A DNA stretch of 51,710 nucleotides from Trinickia soli (GCF_002879855.1 NZ_PNYB01000035.1:1-51710), one strand, 5' to 3'; shown: positions 20,539-30,359, numbered from the stretch's first letter. The notes: generated by a model from the sequence alone, not told the origin. Numbers and translations are program-made.

Positions 20539-20573
20539 ATTATAGGCATCGCCGCGGCCGAAGCGCCTACAAT
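20539..20573. promoter_or_regulatory. Candidate divergent promoters
   Basis: On the minus strand a perfect TATAAT reads at 20544-20539, upstream of the kinase-like gene. On the plus strand TACAAT lies at 20568-20573, upstream of the FKBP gene. Neither has a good -35 hexamer at 16-18 bases. The back-to-back -10 boxes in a 180-base gap between divergent genes suggest two promoters; this is inference from position and match. Confidence 0.35.
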
Positions 20574-20605
20574 GACGGTTTCATCACACATGGAGCGCAA
20601 TCACC

Positions 20606-20947
20606 ATGACGATCGTCACCACGGATTCGGGGTTGAAGTACGAGGATTTGACCGAAGGCACGGGCGCGGAAGCCACGGCGGGACGCACGGTCAGCGTCCA
20701 CTACACGGGCTGGCTCACCGACGGCCAGAAGTTCGATTCGAGTAAAGACCGGAACGATCCGTTTGCATTCGTTCTCGGCGGGGGCATGGTCATCAAGGGT
20801 TGGGACGAAGGCGTGCAAGGCATGAAGGTCGGCGGCGTGCGGCGTCTGACAATCCCGCCGCAATTGGGCTACGGCGTGCGCGGCGCCGGCGGCGTGATTC
20901 CGCCTAATGCAACGCTCGTGTTCGAAGTCGAATTGCTCGACGCGTAA
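20606..20947 (+). CDS. FKBP-type peptidyl-prolyl cis-trans isomerase
   Basis: This compact 113-residue single-domain FKBP catalyses cis-trans isomerisation of prolyl bonds. Family signatures are [37 protein letters not shown] and the C-terminal [16 protein letters not shown]. There is no signal peptide, so it is cytosolic. GGAG lies about ten bases before the ATG. It is preceded by its own candidate promoter and followed 38 bases later by an AraC-type regulator on the same strand. Confidence 0.95.
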   Translation: MTIVTTDSGLKYEDLTEGTGAEATAGRTVSVHYTGWLTDGQKFDSSKDRNDPFAFVLGGGMVIKGWDEGVQGMKVGGVRRLTIPPQLGYGVRGAGGVIPPNATLVFEVELLDA

Positions 20948-20985
20948 GGCACAAGGACAGGCACAGGCACGCTGTACGTACGACG

Positions 20986-21825
20986 ATGGAAAGGCACTGC
21001 GTCGAATCACCGGCATTGTCGCTGCGCCGCTACGGCGCGGTGAGCGCATGCGATGTCCATGCCTTCCATCAGATCGTGCTTGGCGTCGATGGCGCGATGG
21101 AAATGGTCGTGGATGGCATTGGCCAGCGCATCGACGCAGGCCATGCCTGGTTGATTCCCGCCGGAGCACGTCACGAGTACGCAGGCATCGGCGACAATCG
21201 CCAACTCATTCTCGACGTGCCACGCGCATCGTTGGCGTTGCCCGAGCGCATGTTTTCTCGCGCGGCGGCCTTGGTCATGAATGACGCGCTGACGAGCGTC
21301 GTGCGCGAAGCGGCTTCGTACGCGGCATGGATCGAAACGGAGCATCCGCTTTGCGTCCCAGGCGCCGATCGACACGACGATGGGGCCGATGCTCCCGCGA
21401 GCGTATCGTTCGCCACCGAACGGGCCCGCCGCCTGGCATGGATCACGGCCGCACGCATGGCGCAGCTGTTGGGAGAACATATCGGCGCGCCCGCACCGTC
21501 GGCACGACTCGACTACGCGCGCGTCGATAACTGGTTGCGCGCGCATCTATCCGAGCCGTTGCGGGTCGTCGATCTCGCCGCGCATTGCGGCTTCGGCGAG
21601 CGGCGCTTCCATCAGTTGTTCGCCGAAGCGTTCGGCACCACGCCGCACCGCTACCTCCAGCGGCTTCGCCTCGATACGGCGCTCGTACTCCTCTTCGACT
21701 CACGCCAGACGTTGACCGACGTGGCGCTGACGGTGGGTTTCGCCGATCAAAGCGCCTTTACGCATGCATTCACGCGACGCTTCGGGATCGCACCCGGGCA
21801 GTGGCGGGCTGCTCGGGTCCACTGA
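20986..21825 (+). CDS. AraC-family transcriptional regulator
   Basis: The 279-residue protein has an N-terminal cupin-like sensing domain (about 15-90, including DAGHAWLIPAGARHEY) and a C-terminal AraC DNA-binding region (about 178-279). The two helix-turn-helices are LRVVDLAAHCGFGERRFHQLF and LTDVALTVGFADQSAFTHAF, with the family-typical FGIAPGQWR close to the end. The ligand and targets cannot be read from sequence. It follows the FKBP gene by 38 bases and is convergent with metZ. Confidence 0.93.
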   Translation: MERHCVESPALSLRRYGAVSACDVHAFHQIVLGVDGAMEMVVDGIGQRIDAGHAWLIPAGARHEYAGIGDNRQLILDVPRASLALPERMFSRAAALVMNDALTSVVREAASYAAWIETEHPLCVPGADRHDDGADAPASVSFATERARRLAWITAARMAQLLGEHIGAPAPSARLDYARVDNWLRAHLSEPLRVVDLAAHCGFGERRFHQLFAEAFGTTPHRYLQRLRLDTALVLLFDSRQTLTDVALTVGFADQSAFTHAFTRRFGIAPGQWRAARVH

Positions 21826-21844
21826 TAGCGGACGACGGTGGTCT

Positions 21845-21860
21845 GGCGGCGTAAGCCGCC
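21845..21860. terminator. Small hairpin between convergent araC-type gene and metZ
   Basis: GGCGGC (21845-21850) pairs with GCCGCC (21855-21860) around GTAA in the 47-base gap between two convergent genes. It could end transcription from both sides, but there is no T-run on either strand, so support is weak. Confidence 0.3.
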
Positions 21861-21872
21861 TCTCACAGCGCC

Positions 21873-23063
21873 TTACTTCTGCAACCCTCGCCCGAGATCC
21901 GTGCAGATATCTCCAACATCCTCGAGCCCGATCGCCACGCGCAGGAGCGCCTCGGTAATCCCCGCCGCGGCGCGCGCTTCGGCGGTAATCCGGCTGTGTG
22001 TGGTCGTCGCCGGATGCGTGATCGTCGTACGCGTATCGCCAAGGTTCGCCGTGATCGAGCACAGTTTGGTTCCGTCGATCACACGCCAAGCGTTCTCGCG
22101 CTGCTGCTCCGGCGTATCGCCCAGCACTTCGAAGGCGAGCACCGAGCCACCCGAGCGTTGCTGGCGCCGCGCAATTTCATACTGCGGATGCGATTCGAGC
22201 CCCGGATAATAGACGCGCTTGACGCACGGATTTGCTTCGAGCCAACGCGCCACATGCAGCGCACTGGCGGAATGACGCTCGGCGCGCAGCGAGAGCGTCT
22301 CCAGCCCCTTGAGCAGAATCCACGCATTGAAGGCGGAGAGCGTCGGCCCCGCCGTGCGCACGAACGGGAACACCTTCTCCATGATGAAGGCTCGCGAGCC
22401 GACGAGCGCGCCGCCCAGCACGCGCCCTTGGCCGTCGATCAGCTTTGTCGCCGAATGCATGACGACGTCGGCGCCGAGCTTCAAAGGCTGCTGCACGGCC
22501 GGACTGCAAAATGAATTGTCGACGACGAACAGCGCGCCCGCCGCTTTCGAGATCTTGCCGATGGCCTCGATATCGCACAGTTCCGTGAGCGGGTTGGACG
22601 GCGTTTCGACAAAGAACAACTTCGTTTCCGGACGCACCGCCGCACGCCACGCGTCGAGGTCGTTCGGATCGACGTAGGTGGTCGTGATGCCGAAGCGCCC
22701 GAAGATCTGCGAGAACATGCCGAGCGTCGAACCGAACAGCGCACGGGAGCTCACGATATGGTCGCCCGCTTGCGTCGCAGCCATCACGACGGACAGAATC
22801 GCACTCATGCCCGAAGCCGTCGCGATGCATGCCTCGCCGCCTTCGAGCGCCGCCAGGCGCTCTTGAAACATCGTGACGGTGGGATTCGTGAACCGCGAAT
22901 ACGTGTAGTAATCCTCGGAGTGCTTGAACCGCTCGGCGGCCTCGGCTGCGCTGTTGAAGCAGAAACTCGAAGTCAGGAAGAGCGCTTCCGAGTGCTCGTT
23001 GTAGTCCGTGCGTACCGTGCCGGAGCGCACGGCGAGCGTATCGAAATTCAAAGAGTCGTCCAT
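21873..23063 (-). CDS. metZ: O-succinylhomoserine sulfhydrylase
   Basis: MetZ is a PLP enzyme of the Cys/Met metabolism family that makes homocysteine from O-succinylhomoserine and sulfide in methionine synthesis. The 396-residue protein shows the family motifs YSRFTNPTVTMFQERLAALEGG, ATASGMSAI and SNPLTELCDI, and the PLP lysine in HSATKLIDGQGR (Lys207). The start MDDSLNFDT at 23063 has AAGG nine bases upstream; the open frame continues further but without family similarity. It lies downstream of purF, as in Pseudomonas, separated by a terminator-like hairpin, so it probably has its own promoter. Confidence 0.93.
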   Translation of the reverse strand: MDDSLNFDTLAVRSGTVRTDYNEHSEALFLTSSFCFNSAAEAAERFKHSEDYYTYSRFTNPTVTMFQERLAALEGGEACIATASGMSAILSVVMAATQAGDHIVSSRALFGSTLGMFSQIFGRFGITTTYVDPNDLDAWRAAVRPETKLFFVETPSNPLTELCDIEAIGKISKAAGALFVVDNSFCSPAVQQPLKLGADVVMHSATKLIDGQGRVLGGALVGSRAFIMEKVFPFVRTAGPTLSAFNAWILLKGLETLSLRAERHSASALHVARWLEANPCVKRVYYPGLESHPQYEIARRQQRSGGSVLAFEVLGDTPEQQRENAWRVIDGTKLCSITANLGDTRTTITHPATTTHSRITAEARAAAGITEALLRVAIGLEDVGDICTDLGRGLQK

Positions 23064-23133
23064 GTTCTGATGCCTTATGCCTGGGCGTGACACGCCGTTT
23101 TCCACGCCGGCTGCCGCAAAAACGGCGGCCAGC

Positions 23134-23170
23134 AAAAAGCCCGCTTCGCGTCGGCAAAAGCGGGCTTCGT
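23134..23170 (-). terminator. Intrinsic terminator downstream of purF
   Basis: On the minus strand AAGCCCGCTT (23167-23158) pairs perfectly with AAGCGGGCTT (23146-23137) around an 11-base loop and runs directly into a T-tract. It lies about 165 bases after the purF stop and before metZ, ending the cvpA-purF transcript. A conditional (attenuator) role for metZ is possible but nothing specific supports it. Confidence 0.75.
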
Positions 23171-23331
23171 ATGCGGGGCTGTTTCGGCGTCGGACGGCTT
23201 GATGGCCGCCTTTCGCTTTAGCTGTTTTGGGTCACCCCGCGTCCGCAAGCTGAATTCAAATCGACGCTGAACGCGCATGTTAGCACGCCTTCCCAAGCGC
23301 GTGCATGCATGCCTGAGCGCGCACGGGTGAC

Positions 23332-24879
23332 TTACTCGACCGACAACTGCAGGTGCAGTTGCGAGCGCGTGACCGTGCCGTCGACGGCATCGCCGGCCGA
23401 ATCGCGCTCCGATTGGGATTGCGGCGAAAGCCGTGCGAGCTCGAGCCGATCGAGGTACTCGGTCGTGACGTCGCCCGTGATGTAATCGCCGTCGAAGCAG
23501 GATGCCTCGAAACGTGACAGCGCCGGATTGATGTCGCGCACGGCTTGCTTGAGCGCGTCGACGTCTTGGTACACGAGGTGATCGGCACCGATGATCTTCG
23601 CCACATCGTCGTCCGAACGCCCGTGGGCGACGAGTTCGCCGCGCGTCGGCATGTCGATGCCGTAGACGTTCGGATACTTCACGGGCGGCGCCGCCGACGC
23701 GAAGATCACGCTTTTCGCGCCCGCATCACGCGCCATCTGCACGATCTCATGCGAAGTCGTACCGCGCACGATCGAATCGTCGACAATCAGTACGTTCTTA
23801 TCCTTGAACTCGATCGTCATCGCATTGAGCTTCTGGCGCACGGACTTCTTGCGCACTGCCTGACCGGGCATGATGAACGTGCGGCCCACGTAACGATTCT
23901 TGAAGAAGCCTTCGCGATATTCCGCGCCCAGCTTGGCCGCGACCTGCATTGCCGCGGGACGCGACGAATCGGGAATCGGCATCACGACATCGATCGGCAC
24001 ATCGGGCAGGACGCGCCTGATCTTTTCCGCAAGGTAGTCGCCCATGCGCAGGCGCACGTTGTAGACGGAGACGCCGTCGAGCACGGAATCGGGGCGCGCG
24101 AGGTAAACGTATTCGAAGATGCAGGGGTTCAGGCTCGGCGTGTCCGCGCACTGCTGGCTATGCAGACGTCCTTCCGTGTCGATGAAGATCGCTTCGCCGG
24201 GCGCCACGTCGCGGACGAAGTCGAAGCCGATGCCTTCCACGGCTACCGATTCCGATGCGACGATCCATTCGACGCCCCGCTCCGTCTCGTGCTTGCCGAT
24301 GCACAGCGGACGAATGCCGAACGGATCGCGGAACGCCAGCAGCCCATAGCCGGCGATCAGCGACACGATCGCATACGAGCCGCGCACCCGGCGATGCACG
24401 CCTGCGACTGCCTTGAACACAGCGGAGGCGTCCAGTTGCAGCCCCGAGCTGGCCAACTGCATTTCGTGCGCGAGCACGTTGAGCAGCACCTCGGTATCGG
24501 AGTTCGTGTTCACGTGGCGCCGATCGATCCGGAACATCTCGTCTTTCAGCTGCTGCCAGTTCGTGAGATTGCCGTTATGCGCGAGGATGATGCCGAACGG
24601 CGCATTTACGTAGAACGGCTGCGCTTCTTCCTCGCTCGACGCCGAGCCCGCCGTCGGGTAACGCACCTGGCCGATGCCGGCCGTGCCGGGCAAACTGCGC
24701 ATGTTGCGCGTGCGGAACACGTCGCGCACCATGCCGTTGGCCTTGTACATATGGAAAGTGCTGCCGTTCGCCGTCGCGATGCCGGCTGCGTCCTGGCCGC
24801 GATGCTGCAACAGCAGGAGACTGTCGTAGATCAGCTGATTGACCGGGGAGTGGGAGACTACGCCTACGATGCCGCACAT
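23332..24879 (-). CDS. purF: Amidophosphoribosyltransferase
   Basis: PurF catalyses the first committed step of purine synthesis: PRPP plus glutamine gives phosphoribosylamine. The 515-residue protein begins MCGIVGVVSHSP, so Cys2 is the glutaminase nucleophile after methionine removal. The N-terminal Ntn-hydrolase domain is followed by a phosphoribosyltransferase domain with the PRPP loop VLIVDDSIVRGTTS. The ATG at 24879 is preceded by AAGGA at good spacing. It follows cvpA by 59 bases, the conserved cvpA-purF pair. Confidence 0.96.
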   Translation of the reverse strand: MCGIVGVVSHSPVNQLIYDSLLLLQHRGQDAAGIATANGSTFHMYKANGMVRDVFRTRNMRSLPGTAGIGQVRYPTAGSASSEEEAQPFYVNAPFGIILAHNGNLTNWQQLKDEMFRIDRRHVNTNSDTEVLLNVLAHEMQLASSGLQLDASAVFKAVAGVHRRVRGSYAIVSLIAGYGLLAFRDPFGIRPLCIGKHETERGVEWIVASESVAVEGIGFDFVRDVAPGEAIFIDTEGRLHSQQCADTPSLNPCIFEYVYLARPDSVLDGVSVYNVRLRMGDYLAEKIRRVLPDVPIDVVMPIPDSSRPAAMQVAAKLGAEYREGFFKNRYVGRTFIMPGQAVRKKSVRQKLNAMTIEFKDKNVLIVDDSIVRGTTSHEIVQMARDAGAKSVIFASAAPPVKYPNVYGIDMPTRGELVAHGRSDDDVAKIIGADHLVYQDVDALKQAVRDINPALSRFEASCFDGDYITGDVTTEYLDRLELARLSPQSQSERDSAGDAVDGTVTRSQLHLQLSVE

Positions 24880-24938
24880 GGCAGGTCCTTCAAAGATACG
24901 AAAACGATGGCGCCGGCCACGCGGCCGACACATGCGCC

Positions 24939-25445
24939 TCACACGCGAACGTACGCGGCAAGCGCCGGGGGAAGCAAAGGCTTCAAGTCGCGCACGCCTT
25001 GCTCGGCGTAGGGCCGTAGCAGCGCGTCGCGCCAGAATGTTTGTTTCGGCAGCTCGGTCAGGCCCGCCAGCGCCACGAGCAGCAGCACGAACACGATGCC
25101 GCGCACGATGCCGAACAGCAAGCCGAGCGACCTGTCCACGCCGCCAAGCCCGCTGACGGCGACAAGCCGCGCGATCAAAGCATTGGCGACGCTTGCGACG
25201 AGCACCACGCCGATCATGATCGCTGCAAATGCCAATAGCCACTGCGTCAGCGCGCCGCCGGGCCAGTCGCTTGGAATATAGGGCACCAGGAGCTGCACGT
25301 AGCGGCAAGCCACAAAAAAAGCCACGACCCAGCCGATCAGCCCGAAGATTTCGGACAACAGCCCTCGCCAAGCGCCACGCAGTGCCGACAGGCCGATGAC
25401 GGCCAGCACAGCGTAGTCGAACGCGGTCAGCATCGAACCCGTCAT
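24939..25445 (-). CDS. cvpA: CvpA family inner-membrane protein
   Basis: This 168-residue protein has about four hydrophobic segments (around 8-25, 30-50, 65-90 and 105-130), with the family-like stretches LRGAWRGLLSEIFGLIGW and GGVDRSLGLLFGIVRG. CvpA was named for colicin V production; its role in envelope homeostasis is not mechanistically settled. The start at 25445 overlaps the stop of the SPOR gene as ATGA, indicating coupling; a second Met four codons on is possible. It is directly upstream of purF. Confidence 0.93.
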   Translation of the reverse strand: MTGSMLTAFDYAVLAVIGLSALRGAWRGLLSEIFGLIGWVVAFFVACRYVQLLVPYIPSDWPGGALTQWLLAFAAIMIGVVLVASVANALIARLVAVSGLGGVDRSLGLLFGIVRGIVFVLLLVALAGLTELPKQTFWRDALLRPYAEQGVRDLKPLLPPALAAYVRV

Positions 25446-26302
25446 TGTGGCGCGTTGCCGGCGCCCGCCGCCAGGCCGGCTTCGCGCACCTTCGCGATCG
25501 CGGCGGAAGCCGCCGCGCGATCGGCGAACGGACCCGCGCGCAACATCGTGCGCGTCTTGCCATCAGCTTGCGGGCGATGTTCGATGTAGGCCGGCACGCC
25601 GGCCGCCTTCAGCTTGCTCTCCCATGCGCGGGCGCTTGCATCGTCGGCGAACACGCCGAGCTGCACCGCATAGCGGGCGCCGGCCGGCGCGGCGGGCGTG
25701 CCGGAATCGGCCCGGGCCGGGCTTGGCGACGGCATCGCGCTCGGCTTTGTCGTCGATTGAGCCGCGCTCGGGCGCGCAGTCGTTGCCGACGGAGCACGCG
25801 CTTGCTTCGATTCGGCTTGCTTCGTGTGGGCTTGCGGGCCGCTTGCGGGCTGTGGCGCGGCTTTGCCAAGCGCGGCGGTGGGCGTCGGTGCGGACGCGAT
25901 GCCTGCGGCGGCGCCGCTCATGTCCGCGCGATCGGGCGCGATCCCGTCTTGCGTGTTTTCGGGGTTGTCGTCGCTCGCGCGCGACGGCACTGTCGCCGGG
26001 CGATTCGGAATGTCGATGGCAATATCGTTCGTGACCGGCTTCGGATGCGAATCGAGCACCATCGGCAGAACAACCACTGCGGCGACCACGAGCGCGATAG
26101 CGCCGACGAGACGACGCCGCGCCCGCTGTTTTTCGGGCAGCGTCGGATCGAGCAGCATCGCGTCGACATCACCGGTTCGCTCTTTGCGGCGGCCGCGTCG
26201 CTCTTCGCGCGCCTCGAACGTGCCACCGCTACGCGTGGACCTAGCGCTGGCGGTGCGCCGGCGTGGCGTATCGTCTTTTTTGCCGAACGAGAAAAAGCCC
26301 AT
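25442..26302 (-). CDS. SPOR-domain membrane protein (DedD-like)
   Basis: This 286-residue protein has a short charged cytoplasmic N-terminus (MGFFSFGKKDD), one membrane helix (about residues 80-100), a long Pro/Ala/Ser/Thr linker, and a C-terminal SPOR domain (about 205-280: RYAVQLGVFADDASARAWESK, RTMLRAGPFADRAAA). SPOR domains bind denuded peptidoglycan at the division septum, and DedD of E. coli has this same layout between folC and cvpA. The frame extends to a TTG at 26353 overlapping the folC stop, but the GKK-rich start at 26302 fits better. The stop overlaps cvpA. Confidence 0.9.
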   Translation of the reverse strand: MGFFSFGKKDDTPRRRTASARSTRSGGTFEAREERRGRRKERTGDVDAMLLDPTLPEKQRARRRLVGAIALVVAAVVVLPMVLDSHPKPVTNDIAIDIPNRPATVPSRASDDNPENTQDGIAPDRADMSGAAAGIASAPTPTAALGKAAPQPASGPQAHTKQAESKQARAPSATTARPSAAQSTTKPSAMPSPSPARADSGTPAAPAGARYAVQLGVFADDASARAWESKLKAAGVPAYIEHRPQADGKTRTMLRAGPFADRAAASAAIAKVREAGLAAGAGNAPQ

Positions 26303-26349
26303 GAATCCGCTGTGTTCGAGGGGACGGCCGTGAGTGTGGCGCGCGTCGC

Positions 26350-27660
26350 TCAATGTTGCCGCGACTTGCGGTAGGCCATGACGCCAGCAACCGTATAGAA
26401 ACTGCCGAAAACCACGATTCTATCATCGTCCGTCGCTCGGCTCAGTGCATCTTGGAACGCTTCGGCCGGAGAAGCGAAGCGCCTGATGCTGCTGTCGGGC
26501 CCATCCTGCACGCCCGTCGCCCGCACGATCGCTTCGAGATCCGCCCCCGAAGCCGCGCGCCCGAGCGGCAAGTCGGTCACGCACCAATGATCGATTTCGC
26601 CTTTCAGATGACCGACGACACCCTCGATATCCTTATCGCGCATCGCCCCGAACACCGCGTACGTGTACCGAAAAAAGCCCATGCTGCCCAGATTCTGGGC
26701 CAGCACGGCGGCGGCATGAGGGTTGTGCGCGACATCGAGCACGACGGACGGACGCCCCGGCAACACCTGGAAACGCCCGGCCAACTCGACGTTCGCGAGC
26801 CCAAGCCGCACGTCCTGCGCCGAAACCGGCAGACGGTCGCGCAGCGCCTCGAGCGCGGCCAACGCGGCCGACGTATTGATCAGTTGATTCGCACCGCGCA
26901 GCGCGGGATAAGCGAGCGCCGAACGCCGCATCGTCGGGCCGACGTAGCTCCACTGCTGCCGCTCGCTGCCCGCCTGGCCTTCGTAACGAAAATCGCGCCC
27001 GAACAGCCAGAGTTCGGCGCCGATCGCCTGTGCATGGTCGATCAGCGTTTGTGGCGGCGCCGGATCGGCGCAGATGGCGGGGCGGCCCGGACGGAAAATT
27101 CCGGCCTTCTCGAAGGCAATCTTCTCGCGCGTATCGCCGAGATATTCGGTGTGGTCGATATCGATGCTCGTCACGATCGCGCAATCGGCGTCGATGATGT
27201 TGACGGCATCGAGCCGCCCGCCGAGCCCGACTTCGAGAATGACGGCGTCGAGCTTGCGAGAAGCGAACAAATGCAGAATCGCGAGCGTCGTGAATTCGAA
27301 GTACGTCAGCGATACGGGCTCGGCCAGCCCCTGGCGCGCCGCTTCGACCGCCTCGAAATGCGGCAGCAGGGCATCGTCGGTCGCGTTTTCACCGTCGATG
27401 CGCGCGCGCTCGTTGAACTGGAGCAGGTGCGGCGACGTATGGCAGCCGACGTGATAGCCGGCGGCGCGCAGGATCGACTCGAGCATCGCGCAGGTCGATC
27501 CCTTGCCGTTCGTGCCGCCCACCGTAATGACAGGGCAATCGAGGTCGAGCATCAACGCATCCTTGACCTTCCGGATGCGCGTGAGGCCCATGTCGATGCC
27601 GACCGGATGCGCCGACTCGAGATGCTCGAGCCAGGCGTCGAGAGTGGGAAATGTGGTCAT
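26350..27660 (-). CDS. folC: Dihydrofolate synthase / folylpolyglutamate synthase
   Basis: FolC adds L-glutamate to dihydropteroate and further glutamates to reduced folates. The 436-residue Mur-ligase-fold protein has the ATP loop VGGTNGKGSTCAML, the folate-site HTSPHLLQFNERARIDG, and VGLGGRLDAVNIIDAD with IDIDHTEYLGDTREKIAFEKAGI. It ends ASPAEAFQDALSRATDDDRIVVFGSFYTV, typical of the C-terminal domain. It lies between accD and the SPOR gene, an order shared from memory with Pseudomonas and E. coli. Confidence 0.96.
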   Translation of the reverse strand: MTTFPTLDAWLEHLESAHPVGIDMGLTRIRKVKDALMLDLDCPVITVGGTNGKGSTCAMLESILRAAGYHVGCHTSPHLLQFNERARIDGENATDDALLPHFEAVEAARQGLAEPVSLTYFEFTTLAILHLFASRKLDAVILEVGLGGRLDAVNIIDADCAIVTSIDIDHTEYLGDTREKIAFEKAGIFRPGRPAICADPAPPQTLIDHAQAIGAELWLFGRDFRYEGQAGSERQQWSYVGPTMRRSALAYPALRGANQLINTSAALAALEALRDRLPVSAQDVRLGLANVELAGRFQVLPGRPSVVLDVAHNPHAAAVLAQNLGSMGFFRYTYAVFGAMRDKDIEGVVGHLKGEIDHWCVTDLPLGRAASGADLEAIVRATGVQDGPDSSIRRFASPAEAFQDALSRATDDDRIVVFGSFYTVAGVMAYRKSRQH

Positions 27661-27702
27661 CCAAAACCGCGGGCCGTCCCGCGTGAGAGCAGCGTTTAAC
27701 GT

Positions 27703-28575
27703 TCAGGCGACGGCGTCCGCGGGCTGGCGCGTAAGCAAGGCGATCAGCCGCGCCAATTCCTCGCGCAGCTTGCGACGGTCGACGATCATATCGATCGCGC
27801 CCTTTTGCAGCAGAAACTCCGCCCGCTGGAAGCCTTCGGGCAGTTTTTCGCGGACAGTCTGCTCGATCACACGCGGGCCGGCAAAGCCGATGAGCGCCTT
27901 CGGTTCGGCGATGACGACATCGCCGAGGAACGCGAAACTGGCGGACACGCCGCCCATCGTCGGATCGGTCAGCACGGAGATGAACGGCAACCTGGCGTCG
28001 GACAGCTTCGTCAGCATCGCCGTCGTTTTCGCCATCTGCATCAGCGAAAGCAGGCTTTCCTGCATCCGCGCACCGCCCGAAGCCGTGAAACAAATGAACG
28101 GCACCTGCTGTTCCAGCGCGTTTTGCGCGCCACGCGCGAAACGCTCGCCGACGACCGACCCCATCGAACCGCCCATGAAAGCGAACTCGAAGCACGAGAC
28201 GACGACAGGCAACGTATGAATCGCGCCGCCCATGACGACCATGGCATCGGTTTCGCCGGTTTCATCCATCGCATCTTTGATGCGATCGGGGTATTTGCGG
28301 CTGTCTTTGAACTTCAGCGCGTCGACGGGAACGATCTCCTGCCCGATCTCATAGCGGCCTTCGGCGTCGAGCAACCCGTCCAGACGGGCGCGCGCACTGA
28401 TGCGCATGTGGTGGCTGCACTTCGGGCAAACGTGCAGGTTCGCCTCGACGTCGTTGCGATACAGCACGGCCTCGCAAGACGGACACTTGACCCAAAGACC
28501 CTCTGGAATCCCCTTGCGGCTTTTCGGATCGGTCTGTTTGATCTTCGGCGGCAGCAGTTTGTCGAGCCAGCTCAT
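27703..28575 (-). CDS. accD: Acetyl-CoA carboxylase carboxyltransferase subunit beta
   Basis: AccD with AccA transfers CO2 from carboxybiotin to acetyl-CoA, giving malonyl-CoA. The 290-residue protein begins [14 protein letters not shown] and has the four-cysteine zinc ribbon CPSC...CPKC near residues 30-55, then the crotonase-fold domain with [13 protein letters not shown] and [20 protein letters not shown]. The start at 28575 has AAGGA six bases upstream; the frame is open further but without similarity. It lies between trpA and folC. Confidence 0.97.
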   Translation of the reverse strand: MSWLDKLLPPKIKQTDPKSRKGIPEGLWVKCPSCEAVLYRNDVEANLHVCPKCSHHMRISARARLDGLLDAEGRYEIGQEIVPVDALKFKDSRKYPDRIKDAMDETGETDAMVVMGGAIHTLPVVVSCFEFAFMGGSMGSVVGERFARGAQNALEQQVPFICFTASGGARMQESLLSLMQMAKTTAMLTKLSDARLPFISVLTDPTMGGVSASFAFLGDVVIAEPKALIGFAGPRVIEQTVREKLPEGFQRAEFLLQKGAIDMIVDRRKLREELARLIALLTRQPADAVA

Positions 28576-28648
28576 CGTTGTTCCTTCCATGGATATTGTT
28601 CCGTACTGTGTCGCGCCTACAACCACCCGCCGCCCACGCCAATGCCCG

Positions 28649-29449
28649 TCAGGCGGCGTCGAGCGCCTGGCGGATCTCCGCGACGAACGACGTCAGCATC
28701 GATGCCGCCGCTTGCGCCGGCGCCTCTTCCAGCAATTGGACGAGACGGCTGCCGATCACCACGGCATCGGCCACATCGGCCACCGCGCGGGCCGTCGAGG
28801 CATCGCGAATACCGAATCCGACCCCGACAGGCAACCGTACCTGCGACTTGATGGCCGGGATTTTACTCGCGATCGCGGAAACGTCCAGATTCGCGGCGCC
28901 TGTCACCCCTTTGAGCGACACATAATAAACGTAGCCGCTCGCCACCTTGCCGACAGCCGCGATGCGTTCATCGGTCGAGGTGGGCGCGAGCAGGAAGATC
29001 GGATCGATCTGCGCCGCACGCATGCGCTGAGCGAATTCGGCCGATTCCTCGGGCGGGTAATCGACGATCAGCACGCCGTCTACGCCGGCGTCGCCCGCCG
29101 CCTGCGCGAACGCTTCCACGCCCATTCGCTCGACAGGATTGGCATAGCCCATCAGCACGACCGGCGTTTTGGCGTCTTGCTCGCGAAAGCGCTTCACGTC
29201 GGCCAGCACATGCTTGAGCGTCACTCCATGCTCGAGCGCCCGCTCCGAAGCGCGCTGGATGACCGGGCCGTCGGCCATCGGATCCGAAAACGGCACACCG
29301 AGTTCGATCACGTCGGCGCCGCCGGCCACGAGCGCGTGCATGAATTCGACCGTGCGCGCGGGATCGGGGTAGCCGGCGGTGATGAACGGAATCAACCCTT
29401 TCTTGCTCTGTGCGGCCAGCGCCGCGAAGGTCTGTTCGATACGGGACAT
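28649..29449 (-). CDS. trpA: Tryptophan synthase alpha subunit
   Basis: TrpA cleaves indole-3-glycerol phosphate to indole, which passes to TrpB through a tunnel. The 266-residue TIM barrel has the catalytic Glu and Asp in [18 protein letters not shown], and the phosphate-site segments VGVGFGIRD and VVIGSRLV. It is separated from trpB by a DNA methyltransferase gene, which is unusual for a pair usually adjacent and coupled. Confidence 0.97.
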   Translation of the reverse strand: MSRIEQTFAALAAQSKKGLIPFITAGYPDPARTVEFMHALVAGGADVIELGVPFSDPMADGPVIQRASERALEHGVTLKHVLADVKRFREQDAKTPVVLMGYANPVERMGVEAFAQAAGDAGVDGVLIVDYPPEESAEFAQRMRAAQIDPIFLLAPTSTDERIAAVGKVASGYVYYVSLKGVTGAANLDVSAIASKIPAIKSQVRLPVGVGFGIRDASTARAVADVADAVVIGSRLVQLLEEAPAQAAASMLTSFVAEIRQALDAA

Positions 29450-29474
29450 AGTCTTCTCTACCGGTAGGTGCGAT

Positions 29475-30347
29475 TCACCGCGCCGCTGCAGCGGCGACGG
29501 CGGGTGCGCGGGACGGTGCGTCGCTCACGGCGGCCACGCGTTCCCGCGCGATCGCGCAGTAACTTTCGTTGATCTCATAGCCGACGAATGCGCGCGCGTG
29601 CCGTGCGCAGGCCACCGCGGTCGTGCCGCTGCCCATGAACGGATCGAGCACGCGGCCGCCCTGCGGGCAACTCGATAACACCATGCGCTCCACGATTTCG
29701 AGCGGCTTTTGCGTCGGGTGGTCGACGCGCTCGGCATGTTGACGATGCAGCCGCGACACCGACCAGACATCCTTCGGGTTGTAGCCGACCTCGAGCCACT
29801 TGCTGCCCTCGAACAGCTTGCGAGAGCGGGCCTTTTTCGTGGCCGCGTCGTACGGAATCCGCACCGGATCGAGATCGAAGTAGTAATCCTTCGAGACGGC
29901 GAAAAACCCGATGTTGTCATGCACGGACGTGAAACGGCGCGTCGTGCCGCCCATGCTCGGCACGCGCCGGTCCCAGATGATCTCGTTGACCATCGTGAGC
30001 TTCGTCTTCAAGAACGAGAAGATTTCCGGCGCATATTGCCACGTGCAAAAGACGTAAAGCGAACCGCTCGCCTTGAGCTTCGGAATCGCCAGATCGAGCC
30101 AGGAGCGCGTCCATTCGAGAAAGGCCGCGCCCGAGCGCATGTCCGAATCGTTGCCGTAGTCCTTGCCGAGCCCGTAGGGCGGATCGGCGACGATCAGGTC
30201 GATCGACCCGTCCGGCACCGACTGCGCATCCGCCAGAAAATCGCGGTTGCGCAAGTCGATGGGCAAGCGCGGCGCGCCCGTGTTACCGAGCGCGCCACCC
30301 GCAGCCGCGGGGCGTGGCGCATCGAATTCGTCGATGAAATCGCGCAT
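29475..30347 (-). CDS. DNA methyltransferase, beta-class (DPPY), orphan
   Basis: The 290-residue protein has motif IV DPPYGLG at residues 55-61, ahead of the SAM-binding motif [16 protein letters not shown] near residue 240. This order marks the beta class, and DPPY suggests N6-adenine (or N4-cytosine) methylation. The middle region with [18 protein letters not shown] probably recognises the target. No restriction endonuclease is nearby, so it looks like an orphan regulatory methylase. It sits 12 bases after trpB and 25 before trpA, so it is in the operon. I recall a methylase at this place in Burkholderia, associated with GTWWAC methylation; that link is memory, not shown here. Confidence 0.9.
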   Translation of the reverse strand: MRDFIDEFDAPRPAAAGGALGNTGAPRLPIDLRNRDFLADAQSVPDGSIDLIVADPPYGLGKDYGNDSDMRSGAAFLEWTRSWLDLAIPKLKASGSLYVFCTWQYAPEIFSFLKTKLTMVNEIIWDRRVPSMGGTTRRFTSVHDNIGFFAVSKDYYFDLDPVRIPYDAATKKARSRKLFEGSKWLEVGYNPKDVWSVSRLHRQHAERVDHPTQKPLEIVERMVLSSCPQGGRVLDPFMGSGTTAVACARHARAFVGYEINESYCAIARERVAAVSDAPSRAPAVAAAAAR

Positions 30348-30359
30348 TGCCGCTGCGAC

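Noticed and set aside
23075-23296. 73-codon minus-strand frame between purF and metZ
   Set aside because: It runs through the intrinsic terminator hairpin, has no ribosome site and no family resemblance.
23064-23331. Possible SAM riboswitch ahead of metZ
   Set aside because: A methionine gene makes this worth a look, but no known SAM-sensing core could be recognised; the hairpin present reads as a plain terminator for purF.
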